Shown piece by piece: positions 17,114 through 25,011 of a stretch of 34,407 nucleotides of DNA. How positions within the stretch are numbered: position 1 is the stretch's first letter; the number at the start of each line of letters is the position of its first letter. The translations under genes and the position numbers were made by a program. Source of the DNA: Pseudomonadales bacterium (GTDB lineage: Bacteria; Pseudomonadota; Gammaproteobacteria; Pseudomonadales; Azotimanducaceae); contig JANQKS010000046.1 in NCBI GenBank assembly GCA_028281005.1, positions 1-34,407 of the forward strand, in the 5' to 3' direction. The notes under the pieces are model-generated. The model did not search any database. It was not told the DNA's origin and saw only the letters and a list, made by a program, of their open reading frames with translations.

Positions 17114-18637
17114 ATGCCAACCAACGCCGCCGGGGTTTTTTTCTTGCCGGGTAACCACCTCTACCCCTTGGAAAATCTCGCGGCTTTCAAGAACTCTCAT
17201 CTGGTCATGGTGGAAGACCCAGACCTCTGCACGCGCAGACCCTATCACCAGCAAAAACTGGCGCTTGTGCTCGGCGCCATGCGCGAACACGCGCAACAGC
17301 TGCAAGATGCCGGTTTTCATCTCAGCTACTTCCCTCTCGATTCGGGCCAGAGCATTGATTCGGCCTTGACTGCGGTGCTGCATGAAAGCGGCAGCAAACG
17401 CTTCGATAGCTTTGCCATCAGCGACCAAAAGCTGCAGCAGCGGCTCCAACGCTGGTGCCAAGCGCATAACGTGGTCTGGACAAAGGCGGGCGATCCCGGC
17501 TTTATCAGCAGCGTTGCATCGTTTCAGTCTTATGCCAAGGACAAACCGCGGTTGCGCATGGCCAACTTTTACAAGCGCCAACGCATAGATTTGGGTGTGC
17601 TCCTCAACGGCGACGGCACACCAACGGGCGGTCAATGGAGCTTTGATAGCGAAAACCGCAAAAAACTACCTGCCAAACAGAGTGTACCCATCATCGAAAC
17701 GGTGGAACACAGCGCCTGCACCCATGCCGTCATCGATGAGGTGTGCAAACGTTTTGCCGATCATCCCGGTAACGCCAAGCAACTGTGGTTACCCACCACC
17801 CGCACCGGTGCGCGGCACTGGCTCGAACAATTTTTGGCACAACGACTGGTCGGCTTCGGCACCTATGAAGACGCCATTACCACCCGTTCCGCCATCCTGT
17901 TTCACAGCGCTTTGTCACCGTTGATTAACTTAGGCCTGCTGACCCCAATAGAGGTGATCAGCGGGATCCAAGAATATGCCCGCACCCATGATGTGCCGCT
18001 CAACGATTTAGAAGGCATCCTGCGCCAGCTGATTGGCTGGCGCGAGTTTGTACGCGGCGTCTACACCCTACACGGTGACTCCATGCGCGCGGCCAACACT
18101 AGAGGCAATCGGCGCCAACTCACTCGACACTGGCACGAAGGCACGACTGGCATTCCACCGCTGGACGCAGCGATACAACATCAGCAGACACTGGGTTGGA
18201 ACCATCACATCAATCGCCTGATGGTTTTGGCTAACCTCATGAACCTCTGCGAGATCGAACCGACCACGGTCTATGAGTATTTCATGACTTACTACGTCGA
18301 CGCCTACGATTGGGTGATGGTGCCAAATGTGTATGGCATGGGTTTAAACAGCGAAGGTGGTGTTTTCGCCACCAAACCCTACATTTGCGGCTCCAATTAT
18401 CTGCTAAAAATGAGCGACTTTCGGCGCGGTGAATGGTGCGACGTGGTCGACGGGTTGTATTGGCGTTTTGTCGCCAAACACTTGGATGAGTTAAAACGTA
18501 ACAAGCGTTTAGCCATGTTCGCGAGTGGCTTAAACCGCTTAGAGCCCAGTAAAAAGGAACGCATTTTCGCCGCGGCGGAAACCTTCCTAGACCGCTGCAC
18601 ACTCACGCTTGATCCCAGCTCATTCAGCGTTTCGTGA
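17114..18637 (+). CDS. Cryptochrome/photolyase-related protein (FeS-BCP/PhrB-like family)
   Basis: A 507-residue member of the deoxyribodipyrimidine photolyase-related family. The N-terminal alpha/beta domain (1-140, starting GVFFLPGNHLYP) would bind an antenna chromophore. The C-terminal FAD-binding region is about 240-480, with LRQLIGWREFVRGVY, GWNHHINRLMVLANLMNL and DWVMVPNVYGMG. It uses blue light to repair (6-4) photoproducts or to signal. Family members normally carry four cysteines for a [4Fe-4S] cluster. Here I see C379 (NLCEIEP), C425 (YICGSN) and C442 (GEWCDVVDGLYW), but the usual YCxxC pair is absent and the loop is shortened. The gene follows the MerR regulator by 21 bases, so the two form an operon. 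Confidence 0.88.
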   Translation: MPTNAAGVFFLPGNHLYPLENLAAFKNSHLVMVEDPDLCTRRPYHQQKLALVLGAMREHAQQLQDAGFHLSYFPLDSGQSIDSALTAVLHESGSKRFDSFAISDQKLQQRLQRWCQAHNVVWTKAGDPGFISSVASFQSYAKDKPRLRMANFYKRQRIDLGVLLNGDGTPTGGQWSFDSENRKKLPAKQSVPIIETVEHSACTHAVIDEVCKRFADHPGNAKQLWLPTTRTGARHWLEQFLAQRLVGFGTYEDAITTRSAILFHSALSPLINLGLLTPIEVISGIQEYARTHDVPLNDLEGILRQLIGWREFVRGVYTLHGDSMRAANTRGNRRQLTRHWHEGTTGIPPLDAAIQHQQTLGWNHHINRLMVLANLMNLCEIEPTTVYEYFMTYYVDAYDWVMVPNVYGMGLNSEGGVFATKPYICGSNYLLKMSDFRRGEWCDVVDGLYWRFVAKHLDELKRNKRLAMFASGLNRLEPSKKERIFAAAETFLDRCTLTLDPSSFSVS

Positions 18638-18646
18638 CACAGGCGC

Positions 18647-19825
18647 TTGCGCCGACCTAGTGCTCAAACCTATTCCGTGGCGCCGCTACCCGATGGTGGG
18701 TTTCTAGTCACCGAAAAACTGTTTGGCTTAAGGCAAGTGGCCGCCGACGGCAGCGTGTCGGACCTCATCGAAGGGGCGCCCACCGGTTTTGGTGAAGCAC
18801 TTGAACTGTACGGGCTTGATGCCGACGTTGGGCACATTATGGAGGTGGCACTGCATCCAGATTTTGCCAACAACGGCTGGGTGTATCTGCACTACGGACA
18901 TCGCTGCGCGGACTGTAATGAAGCCGCACGGGAATCGCTGTTACCGATATCCATGAATCGCGTCATCCGCGGCCGTATAAAGGACCGTCGGTGGGTTGAT
19001 GAAGAAGTGATATGGCAAGCGGATCCGGCGTTTTATTCGTCCATGGTGGATACTGCCGCAGGCAGGCGTTTGGCATTCGACGGCGACGGCTACTTGTTTT
19101 TTAGTGTCGGCTTAAAAGGGCTTAGCAACTTCGAAGGCCCGCAAGACCTAACTTCTCCCTACGGTAAGATCATGCGGCTGCACGATGACGGCCGTCTCCC
19201 CAGCGACAACCCCTTTGTCGGGCAAGCCGATGCGATGCCTGAAATTTGGACTTACGGCCACCGCTCTCCCCAAGGCCTGGAATACGACCGGCGCACTCAC
19301 ACCCTGTGGAGCACCGAACATGGTCCTCGCGGCGGTGACGAGGTAAATCTGCTGCGTCCTGGGCGCAATTATGGTTGGCCGCTCTATTCCAAAGGCATGG
19401 ACTACAACCTTACCGAGGTGGAGTACGGCAAAAATCTACATCTAGAAATTGCGCTAGAAGACATCGAGCAACCCGCTTACGACCTCACGCCATCACCGGC
19501 GGTGTCAAATCTAATGATTTACCACGGTGACAAGTTTCCCGCGTGGCAAGAAAATCTATTTGTTGGCTCGCTGAAAGCATCCGATCTGTTCCGACTGGTG
19601 GTGGAAGACGGCCAAATTGTACATGCGGAAACCATCATCACCGGCTTGGCACGCATACGTGACGTGGAAATGGGCCCTGATGGCTTAGTTTACCTACTGT
19701 TGGAAAACGCAGCGGGCGGCAAACTGGTGCGCCTGGTTCCAGACGCAGCACCAGCCTTGAACACCCTGCGCTCAAGCAAAAGCGGGCGTACGTCGCTGAC
19801 GGGCGCGTTGACGCCGCTTTTTTAA
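18647..19825 (+). CDS. 5'-truncated PQQ-type sugar (sorbosone/aldose) dehydrogenase
   Basis: The body matches soluble aldose sugar dehydrogenases of the YliI type: a six-bladed propeller with VAPLPDGGFLVTEK, FDGDGYLFFSVG, YGKIMRLHDDG, EIWTYGHRSPQGL, TEHGPRGGDEVN, GRNYGWPL and IRDVEMGPDGLVYLL. The frame opens only ten bases after the photolyase stop, at a weak TTG (18647), and enters the propeller at once. The signal peptide and first strand (about 40 residues in relatives, ending HPW-S/A-[LV]AF) are missing. The break coincides with CTAGTGCTCAAACC (18657-18670), the end of the dispersed repeat. Without a signal peptide the protein could not reach the periplasm where PQQ enzymes work, so it may be non-functional. 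The 3' end overlaps the convergent HPF-like gene by 54 bases. Confidence 0.7.
   Translation: MRRPSAQTYSVAPLPDGGFLVTEKLFGLRQVAADGSVSDLIEGAPTGFGEALELYGLDADVGHIMEVALHPDFANNGWVYLHYGHRCADCNEAARESLLPISMNRVIRGRIKDRRWVDEEVIWQADPAFYSSMVDTAAGRRLAFDGDGYLFFSVGLKGLSNFEGPQDLTSPYGKIMRLHDDGRLPSDNPFVGQADAMPEIWTYGHRSPQGLEYDRRTHTLWSTEHGPRGGDEVNLLRPGRNYGWPLYSKGMDYNLTEVEYGKNLHLEIALEDIEQPAYDLTPSPAVSNLMIYHGDKFPAWQENLFVGSLKASDLFRLVVEDGQIVHAETIITGLARIRDVEMGPDGLVYLLLENAAGGKLVRLVPDAAPALNTLRSSKSGRTSLTGALTPLF
18657..18670 (-). repeat. 14-bp match to the CTAG repeat end at a gene break
   Basis: CTAGTGCTCAAACC equals the outer 14 bases of the repeat terminus at 34240-34253. It lies precisely where the sugar dehydrogenase gene loses homology to its family. 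The same orientation as the right-end copy would put the element body to the right, that is, over the missing region; only this tip remains. Chance is possible for 14 bases but unlikely given the position. Confidence 0.45.
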
Positions 19826-20110
19826 CTCACGCCGTACTAAAACTTTGCTGCGGCGGAGGCCGCGAAACAATGCGCGGGGCAGACGGCGGCTGCGATCCAC
19901 TACCAAAATTTCACCACCCGTGTTTAAAGTGGCTCGCACCACGCAAATCTTGTCACGCCCACCCTTAGAGCTGTTTTCATCACGTAGGCTTAAATGCAGA
20001 CGGCTAACATTGTCGCCAACGCGGCCCATGGCACGTTGTACACGGCTGCGCAGGCTTTCCAGGGAATGGGGAGGAAGGTCAACGTCCTGTGTTTCGATCT
20101 GTAGATCCAC
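19772..20110 (-). CDS. HPF/RaiA-like ribosome-associated protein
   Basis: A 112-residue protein with the single alpha/beta domain of hibernation factors. It begins MDLQIETQDVDLPPHSLESL, has the core VSRLHLSLRDENSSKGG-DKICVVRATL, and ends in a strongly basic tail (RRELKKRRQRARQRR) suited to binding rRNA. HPF/YfiA proteins sit in the 30S decoding channel and protect ribosomes in resting cells. The start is GTG at 20108-20110 with AAGGAG nine bases before it. It lies 108 bases after sbtB on the same strand and overlaps the convergent dehydrogenase fragment. It diverges from canonical HPF, so a specialised role is possible. Confidence 0.65.
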   Translation of the reverse strand: MDLQIETQDVDLPPHSLESLRSRVQRAMGRVGDNVSRLHLSLRDENSSKGGRDKICVVRATLNTGGEILVVDRSRRLPRALFRGLRRSKVLVRRELKKRRQRARQRRTPAFA

Positions 20111-20218
20111 GCTGCGGTCTCCTTGTTAGTGCAGTATTAATTTACTCAAACCGCCTTCCCTAACAAGTAGAATTAACCGCGCATCAGATTCGCTATTTTC
20201 TGCGCATAAGCGAGGTTC

Positions 20219-20515
20219 CTAGTGCCGCACCCACATGGCATCACTGACCAAACAAATCCCGCCAGAACGCGACAAAATGGGACGTACCCCATCGACAATT
20301 TGATCAATGATCTGGGGATCGTCACAGGCAATGATGAACACGCAGTTGGTGGACGTTCCGGTCGGTTCATCAGCCCGCCGCACCCCTCGGTCACCCATAC
20401 CGCCGGCGTGGTCAATCACGGTGTAGCCGGGTGCTTCCAGTTCCACCAGGCGTTGCGCCAAACGCTGGGCCAAAGGTTGTTCGATGACTATCTCTAAGCG
20501 TTTACATGGTTTCAT
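20219..20515 (-). CDS. sbtB: SbtB-like PII-family regulator of the bicarbonate transporter
   Basis: A 98-residue ferredoxin-fold PII-like protein. The block GYTVIDHAGGMGDRGVRR near residues 30-47 matches the nucleotide-binding and T-loop region of SbtB (GYTVID, G-G-x-G-x-RGVR). The C-terminal strand is GICLVSDAMWVRH. The cysteine-containing C-terminal loop (CGPxGC) of cyanobacterial SbtB is absent, since the protein ends at that point. SbtB binds adenine nucleotides, including cAMP in cyanobacteria, and gates SbtA. It follows sbtA by 26 bases with a good GAGGT ribosome site, so the two are co-expressed. The TAG stop is part of a CTAG. Confidence 0.8.
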   Translation of the reverse strand: MKPCKRLEIVIEQPLAQRLAQRLVELEAPGYTVIDHAGGMGDRGVRRADEPTGTSTNCVFIIACDDPQIIDQIVDGVRPILSRSGGICLVSDAMWVRH

Positions 20516-20541
20516 GATGGACCTCAGTGCTCACTTCGGCC

Positions 20542-21531
20542 TTAAGCCAGCCATTTCATGAGCTGATGGTAGAGAGGAATGCCAATAAGCAGATTAAACG
20601 GGAAAGTGATTGCCAGCGACATGGCCAAATAGACACTCGGATTCGCCTCCGGTAACGCCAACCGCATCGCGGCAGGTACCGCAATGTAGGACGCGCTGGC
20701 GCACAATACAATCAATAGGACCGCATCACCTTCCGACAGGCCCAGGGCAACCGACAATGCTGTGGCTAAAGCCGCATTGATCAGGGGGAAAGCGAGTCCC
20801 CAGGTGACCAGACCCATCGGACTTGCTCCTGCCGCCTTATTGCGCAGGTCCTGTAAACGGCGGGCGGCGACAATGCCCATGTCCAGCAGAAACAAACACA
20901 GCACGCCGATAAACAAGTCATCGATCATCGGGCTGACCTGTTGTGTACCCTCAGGACCGGCCAGCCAGCCGATAATTAGACTGCCGACGATCAGAAACAC
21001 CGAGCCATTGAAAAACGAATCACGCAGCAAGTCGCCGCGTTTCATCAGTTCCGGTAGCTCGTTTTCTTCCCGACTACCGTAAAGGCGGTACAACAACAAC
21101 CCGATCACTATCGCCGGAGATTCCATCAACGCCATGGCCGCCACCAGATGACCGCTCCAAGGCACGCCGTTGGCATCTAAGTAACTGGTTGCGGTGACAA
21201 AAGTAACCGCGCTAATAGAGCCATAGGTGGCCGCGGTGGCCGCCGCATCGGCGACTGAAAAACGCCGGCGCAATAGGAAAAACACATAAAACGGCACAAT
21301 CGAGGCCATCACCAGCGCCGCCAGTAGGCTAATAAAGATGGAGGCACTGAGCGGGCTTTCCGCTAACGCAAGTCCGCCCTTCAAGCCAATCGCAAACAAC
21401 AAGTACAGAGACAAAAATTTGGCGATCTGTTCCGGGATCTCCAGGTCACTGCGCACCAGGGTGGCGGCTATGCCGAGCAAAAAGAACAGCAGCGGCGGTG
21501 AAGTCAGATTTTCAAGAAACAAGCTTTCCAA
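20542..21531 (-). CDS. sbtA: SbtA-type sodium-dependent bicarbonate transporter
   Basis: A 329-residue inner-membrane protein with about ten hydrophobic helices in two inverted halves. It opens with FLENLTSPPLLFFLLGIAATL and SDLEIPEQIAKFLSLYLLFAIGLKGG, both hallmarks of SbtA. The second half has FIGVLCLFLLDMGIVAARRL and LIVLCASASYIAVPAAMRLALPEANPS. SbtA imports bicarbonate with Na+. The start is TTG at 21529-21531, seven bases after the purE stop, with sbtB immediately downstream. The link to purK and purE suggests that the bicarbonate is used for purine synthesis or other carboxylations rather than for autotrophy; no RuBisCO or carboxysome gene is present here. Confidence 0.88.
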   Translation of the reverse strand: MESLFLENLTSPPLLFFLLGIAATLVRSDLEIPEQIAKFLSLYLLFAIGLKGGLALAESPLSASIFISLLAALVMASIVPFYVFFLLRRRFSVADAAATAATYGSISAVTFVTATSYLDANGVPWSGHLVAAMALMESPAIVIGLLLYRLYGSREENELPELMKRGDLLRDSFFNGSVFLIVGSLIIGWLAGPEGTQQVSPMIDDLFIGVLCLFLLDMGIVAARRLQDLRNKAAGASPMGLVTWGLAFPLINAALATALSVALGLSEGDAVLLIVLCASASYIAVPAAMRLALPEANPSVYLAMSLAITFPFNLLIGIPLYHQLMKWLA

Positions 21532-21538
21532 GGAGAGG

Positions 21539-22027
21539 CTAACCTTCTGCTAGGGCGCGGGCTTTGGCTTCCACTGCCGCTTTCATGTCCGCCCTGAAGG
21601 CGCGGATCGCTTCGCGCACCGCTGGGTCACTGATACCTAACATCTGTGCGGCCAGCAAACCGGCGTTGCGGGCGTTATCGATGGCAACCGTGGCCACGGG
21701 TATGCCAGCCGGCATTTGCACAATGGATAACAGCGCATCTTGGCCTTCCAGCTTGGTGGCGCTGACCGGCACACCAATCACCGGCAAGGGCGTCAGCGAA
21801 GCCACCATACCCGGTAAATGTGCGGCCCCACCGGCGCCGGCGATAATCACTGAGATGCCGTTTTTTTCTGCGTCTTGAGCGTATTGGAACATACGCTCGG
21901 GGGTACGATGGGCACTGACAATGGCAACTTCGTTGTCTACACCGAGTTCGTTGAGGACCTGCTGCGCGGCGGACATGATGGGCAGATCAGAGTCGCTGCC
22001 CATGATGATGCTGACCCGTGCGCTCAA
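21539..22027 (-). CDS. purE: N5-carboxyaminoimidazole ribonucleotide mutase PurE
   Basis: A 162-residue class I PurE, which converts N5-CAIR to CAIR in de novo purine synthesis. Active-site motifs are visible: GSDSDLP at 10-16, SAHRTPERM at about 39-47, and [13 protein letters not shown] at about 64-76. Its length is typical. The start is TTG at 22025-22027, which overlaps the purK stop codon (TTGA), so translation is coupled to PurK, its metabolic partner. The order purK-purE is reversed relative to the common purE-purK order. Confidence 0.95.
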   Translation of the reverse strand: MSARVSIIMGSDSDLPIMSAAQQVLNELGVDNEVAIVSAHRTPERMFQYAQDAEKNGISVIIAGAGGAAHLPGMVASLTPLPVIGVPVSATKLEGQDALLSIVQMPAGIPVATVAIDNARNAGLLAAQMLGISDPAVREAIRAFRADMKAAVEAKARALAEG

Positions 22028-23175
22028 ACTACTTTACCGGGCGGTTGGGTCAATGCCTGCAGCGTATCTTCTGCACGTCGTGCAGCGGTATTGAGATCTT
22101 CGCCTACACTTGTGATGTGTCCCATTTTACGAAACTGCTTGCCACCGGTTTTACCGTACCAGTGCACGTGGGTGTATTGGTCCCAGCGATTGGCGCCACA
22201 GGCAAGTTTTGGCATCTCTGCCCAGCCATCGCTGTAGAGCATATTACTCATTACCGCCGCCTTAAATTGCTGTTCTTCTCCCAGCGGCAGGCCTGCAACG
22301 GCGCGCACATGTTGCTCGTATTGACAGGTGACGTTGGCCTCCATAGAGAGGTGGCCTGTGTTGTGTACTCGCGGCGAAATCTCGTTGACCAACAATTGTC
22401 CATCCGCTGTGAGGAACATCTCCACGGCGAACAAGCCCACACCGGCCAGGCGCGCCACTATGGCTTGGCCAAGGTTAAGCGCCTGCTCGGCAATATCTGC
22501 CGGGATGGCCGCGGGTGAGTGCGCTTGCAGCAGCACGTTGCCTTCTGGCTCAAATAACATCTCCACCACAGGATAACGGCACACATCTCCGTCTGCTGAA
22601 CGCGCCACCAACACGGCTATTTCGCGCTTATCGCCAATAAACTTCTCGGCCAACGCGCCAGCGCGCCACAACTCGTCCGCTTGTTCCGCAGAGCGGATGA
22701 CCTGCACACCTTTGCCGTCATACCCACCTTGATGCGCTTTCTGCACAAACGGTAAGCCAAATTGATCAATGAGTGCTTGTAGCGATACTTCTTCACCACA
22801 ATCTACAAACTCCGCGGTGGCAAACCCTTGTTCCTGCAGCCACTGCTTTTGACTGAGTTTGTCTTTTAGCAACCGCATCACATCGACGCTGGGAGCAACA
22901 CGGATCTGACCCGCCGCTTCAAAGCGGCTGATTTCGTCCAGGATCGCATCGGGAACGGCTTCAACCTCAAAGGTCAGCACATCTGTGGTGGCCAACAGCG
23001 CGTGCAGCGCGTGCACATCCGCAGGTGGCGCCACGATGCAGCGGTCAGCGAAACCTTTCGCCATGCTGTCTTCGGTAAAGGCGAGCACTGAACTGCTTAA
23101 ACCAAGGCGTGATGCGGCTTGGCACAAATAAGCGCCAAGCTGACCACCACCAAATATGCCGATACGTGAGGACAT
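22024..23175 (-). CDS. purK: N5-carboxyaminoimidazole ribonucleotide synthase PurK
   Basis: A 383-residue ATP-grasp enzyme that uses ATP and bicarbonate to carboxylate AIR to N5-CAIR. It has the N-terminal [12 protein letters not shown] motif, ATP-grasp elements ([28 protein letters not shown]), [28 protein letters not shown], and the C-terminal PurK domain with [18 protein letters not shown]. Its ATG shares a base with the stop of the upstream BI-1 gene (TAATG) and its stop overlaps purE. As the bicarbonate-using enzyme it gives a biochemical reason for the sbtA-sbtB genes downstream. Confidence 0.96.
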   Translation of the reverse strand: MSSRIGIFGGGQLGAYLCQAASRLGLSSSVLAFTEDSMAKGFADRCIVAPPADVHALHALLATTDVLTFEVEAVPDAILDEISRFEAAGQIRVAPSVDVMRLLKDKLSQKQWLQEQGFATAEFVDCGEEVSLQALIDQFGLPFVQKAHQGGYDGKGVQVIRSAEQADELWRAGALAEKFIGDKREIAVLVARSADGDVCRYPVVEMLFEPEGNVLLQAHSPAAIPADIAEQALNLGQAIVARLAGVGLFAVEMFLTADGQLLVNEISPRVHNTGHLSMEANVTCQYEQHVRAVAGLPLGEEQQFKAAVMSNMLYSDGWAEMPKLACGANRWDQYTHVHWYGKTGGKQFRKMGHITSVGEDLNTAARRAEDTLQALTQPPGKVV

Positions 23176-23882
23176 TAGCCCTCTTCACCACCGAGGAAGC
23201 CGAAGATGTGTAACAGGCTGGTGAATAAGTTGAACACCGATACGAACAGCGTCACCGTCGCCATGATGTAGTTGGTTTCTCCACCGCGCACAATGTTTTG
23301 CGTCTCCCACATGATGAGGCCGCTCATGAGCATGACAAACAGCCCGGAAACTGCCAGTGACAACATCGGTAGGGAAAAGAAAATCGCGGCAAGCCCCAAA
23401 CAGAACGCCACCAATATGCCAATAAATAGAAACGGCCCGAAGCGCATCATGTCCGGCGCTGCACTTGAGCGCGCGTACAACGACAGGCCCACAAAGGCCA
23501 CGGCGGTGGTGCCCATGGCTGTGGCGATCAAGGTGGCCCCGTTAGCCAGGCTCAGATAAGCGTTCAAAATCGGTCCGAGCGTGTAGCCCATAAAGCCGGT
23601 CAAGGCGAACACACTCACCAATCCCCAAGCGCTGTTGCGCAGATAGCTGGTGAGGAACAGCAAGCCGAAGTATCCGGCCAAGGTCAGCAGGATACCCGGA
23701 TGCGGCAAATTGAGGGCGGCTGAGCTAACCGCAGTGACCGCACTGAATGCCAACGTCATCGACAACAGCCGATAGGTGTTGCGCAACACGCCATTTTGTT
23801 CCAGTGCGTTCAGCGACGCAGCATCAGGTGCCGCTGCAGCTACTGCCGCTTGAGGTTTTTCCATACGAGAATTGATACTCAC
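23175..23882 (-). CDS. Bax inhibitor-1 / YccA family membrane protein
   Basis: A 235-residue protein with an N-terminal hydrophilic leader (to about residue 35), then seven hydrophobic helices and a short acidic C-terminus (HIFGFLGGEEG), typical of bacterial YccA/YbhL. The aspartates and WETQNIVRGGETNYIMATVTLF in the last third match the family's conserved pore region. Members are proposed to conduct ions or to modulate FtsH proteolysis. The start is GTG at 23880-23882, with AAGGAG seven bases upstream. It is the first gene of the purine/bicarbonate operon (one-base overlap with purK), a link whose meaning is not evident. Confidence 0.88.
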   Translation of the reverse strand: MSINSRMEKPQAAVAAAAPDAASLNALEQNGVLRNTYRLLSMTLAFSAVTAVSSAALNLPHPGILLTLAGYFGLLFLTSYLRNSAWGLVSVFALTGFMGYTLGPILNAYLSLANGATLIATAMGTTAVAFVGLSLYARSSAAPDMMRFGPFLFIGILVAFCLGLAAIFFSLPMLSLAVSGLFVMLMSGLIMWETQNIVRGGETNYIMATVTLFVSVFNLFTSLLHIFGFLGGEEG

Positions 23883-23995
23883 GAGACGCTCCTTCTAAGA
23901 ACAATATTCTACACGAGCGCACTCTATTTGATAGGAACAGAAGGTCCAGTCATTCTTTAAGAGGCTTTGTTTCGGTTTTCCCGAACCATCGCTAG

Positions 23996-24010
23996 TTCGA
24001 TAATATCGAA
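23996..24010. promoter_or_regulatory. Candidate LysR-type operator upstream of nhaR
   Basis: TTCGATAATATCGAA is a perfect inverted repeat of seven bases around one central A and fits the T-N11-A pattern of LysR-type sites. It lies 81 bases before the nhaR start, between nhaR and the divergent BI-1 operon, so it could control either. A second small hairpin, TTCGG-TTTTC-CCGAA, is at 23971-23985. Confidence 0.4.
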
Positions 24011-24090
24011 GTATATTGTTCGTGGAATCGACTGTATCTTGGGTTTAAGTCTATGCAAACTTCTCCTCAGTAAAGCGTTAAGGCCAATAC

Positions 24091-24990
24091 GTGAGACATC
24101 TAAACTACACCCACCTGCTGTATTTCTGGACGGTGGCGCGCGAGGGCAGCATTGCCCGCGCTTCCGAGGTACTGCACCTCACACCGCAAACCATTAGTGG
24201 GCAGCTTAAACTGCTTGAGCAAGCTGTGGGAGAGGCGCTGTTTGAGCGCGTCGGCCGTGGCTTAGCGCTCACCGACACGGGCCAGGTGGTCAATCAATAT
24301 GCAGATGAAATTTTTATGCTGGGTGCGGAGCTCACCCAGCGCGTAAAAAGCAGCCAGGCGCTGATTCCAACCACCTTAAACGTCGGTATCGTCAACTCCA
24401 TCCCAAAACTGATCGCGCTGCGCGTTATCGAGCCCGCCTTAAACATGGAGGACCCCGTCAAGGTCATCTGCCATGAAGGTGATCTAGACCACCTGCTGGG
24501 AGACCTGGCCGTGCATCGACTCGATCTGGTGATCTCCGATAGACCCATTCCAGCCGGCACCAACGTCAAGGCCTACAACCATACGCTGGGTGAAAGCCAC
24601 ATCAGTTTCTTTGCCCATCGCACCATCGCGCGCAAATACCAGAAGAAATTTCCAAACAGTTTAGACGGCGCGCCGATATTACTACCCATTCAAGGCAGCC
24701 CATTGCGGCGCGGTTTGGATGATTGGTTCGACAGCATCGACGTTTCCCCCTTAATCATGGCGGAATTTGACGACAGCGCCTTGCTGAAGGCATTTGGTGA
24801 GGCCGCGATTGGTGTTTATCCAGCGCCTAAGGCCATCGCCGAAGAAGTAGCCTCGATGTATCACTCGGTGGAGCTAGGAGCGGTGGAGACAATCCGCGAG
24901 AGTTTTTACGCAATCTCGCCGGAACGCAAGCTCAAACATCCCGCCGTGCTGCAAATCACCGAGCAAGCGCGCACCCGACTGCTTAACTAA
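24091..24990 (+). CDS. nhaR: LysR-family regulator NhaR
   Basis: A 299-residue LysR-type protein whose N-terminus (HLNYTHLLYFWTVAREGSIA, then RASEVLHLTPQTISGQLK) is the NhaR version of the helix-turn-helix. The effector domain occupies about 90-295. NhaR activates the Na+/H+ antiporter gene nhaA in response to Na+ in E. coli. The start is GTG at 24091, with TAAGG seven bases before it. No nhaA gene is in the window, so here it stands alone between the BI-1/purine operon and an HPF-like gene. The gene fits life in salt water. Confidence 0.88.
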   Translation: MRHLNYTHLLYFWTVAREGSIARASEVLHLTPQTISGQLKLLEQAVGEALFERVGRGLALTDTGQVVNQYADEIFMLGAELTQRVKSSQALIPTTLNVGIVNSIPKLIALRVIEPALNMEDPVKVICHEGDLDHLLGDLAVHRLDLVISDRPIPAGTNVKAYNHTLGESHISFFAHRTIARKYQKKFPNSLDGAPILLPIQGSPLRRGLDDWFDSIDVSPLIMAEFDDSALLKAFGEAAIGVYPAPKAIAEEVASMYHSVELGAVETIRESFYAISPERKLKHPAVLQITEQARTRLLN

Positions 24991-25011
24991 CCTGTTTACT
25001 GAACGCTTAGC

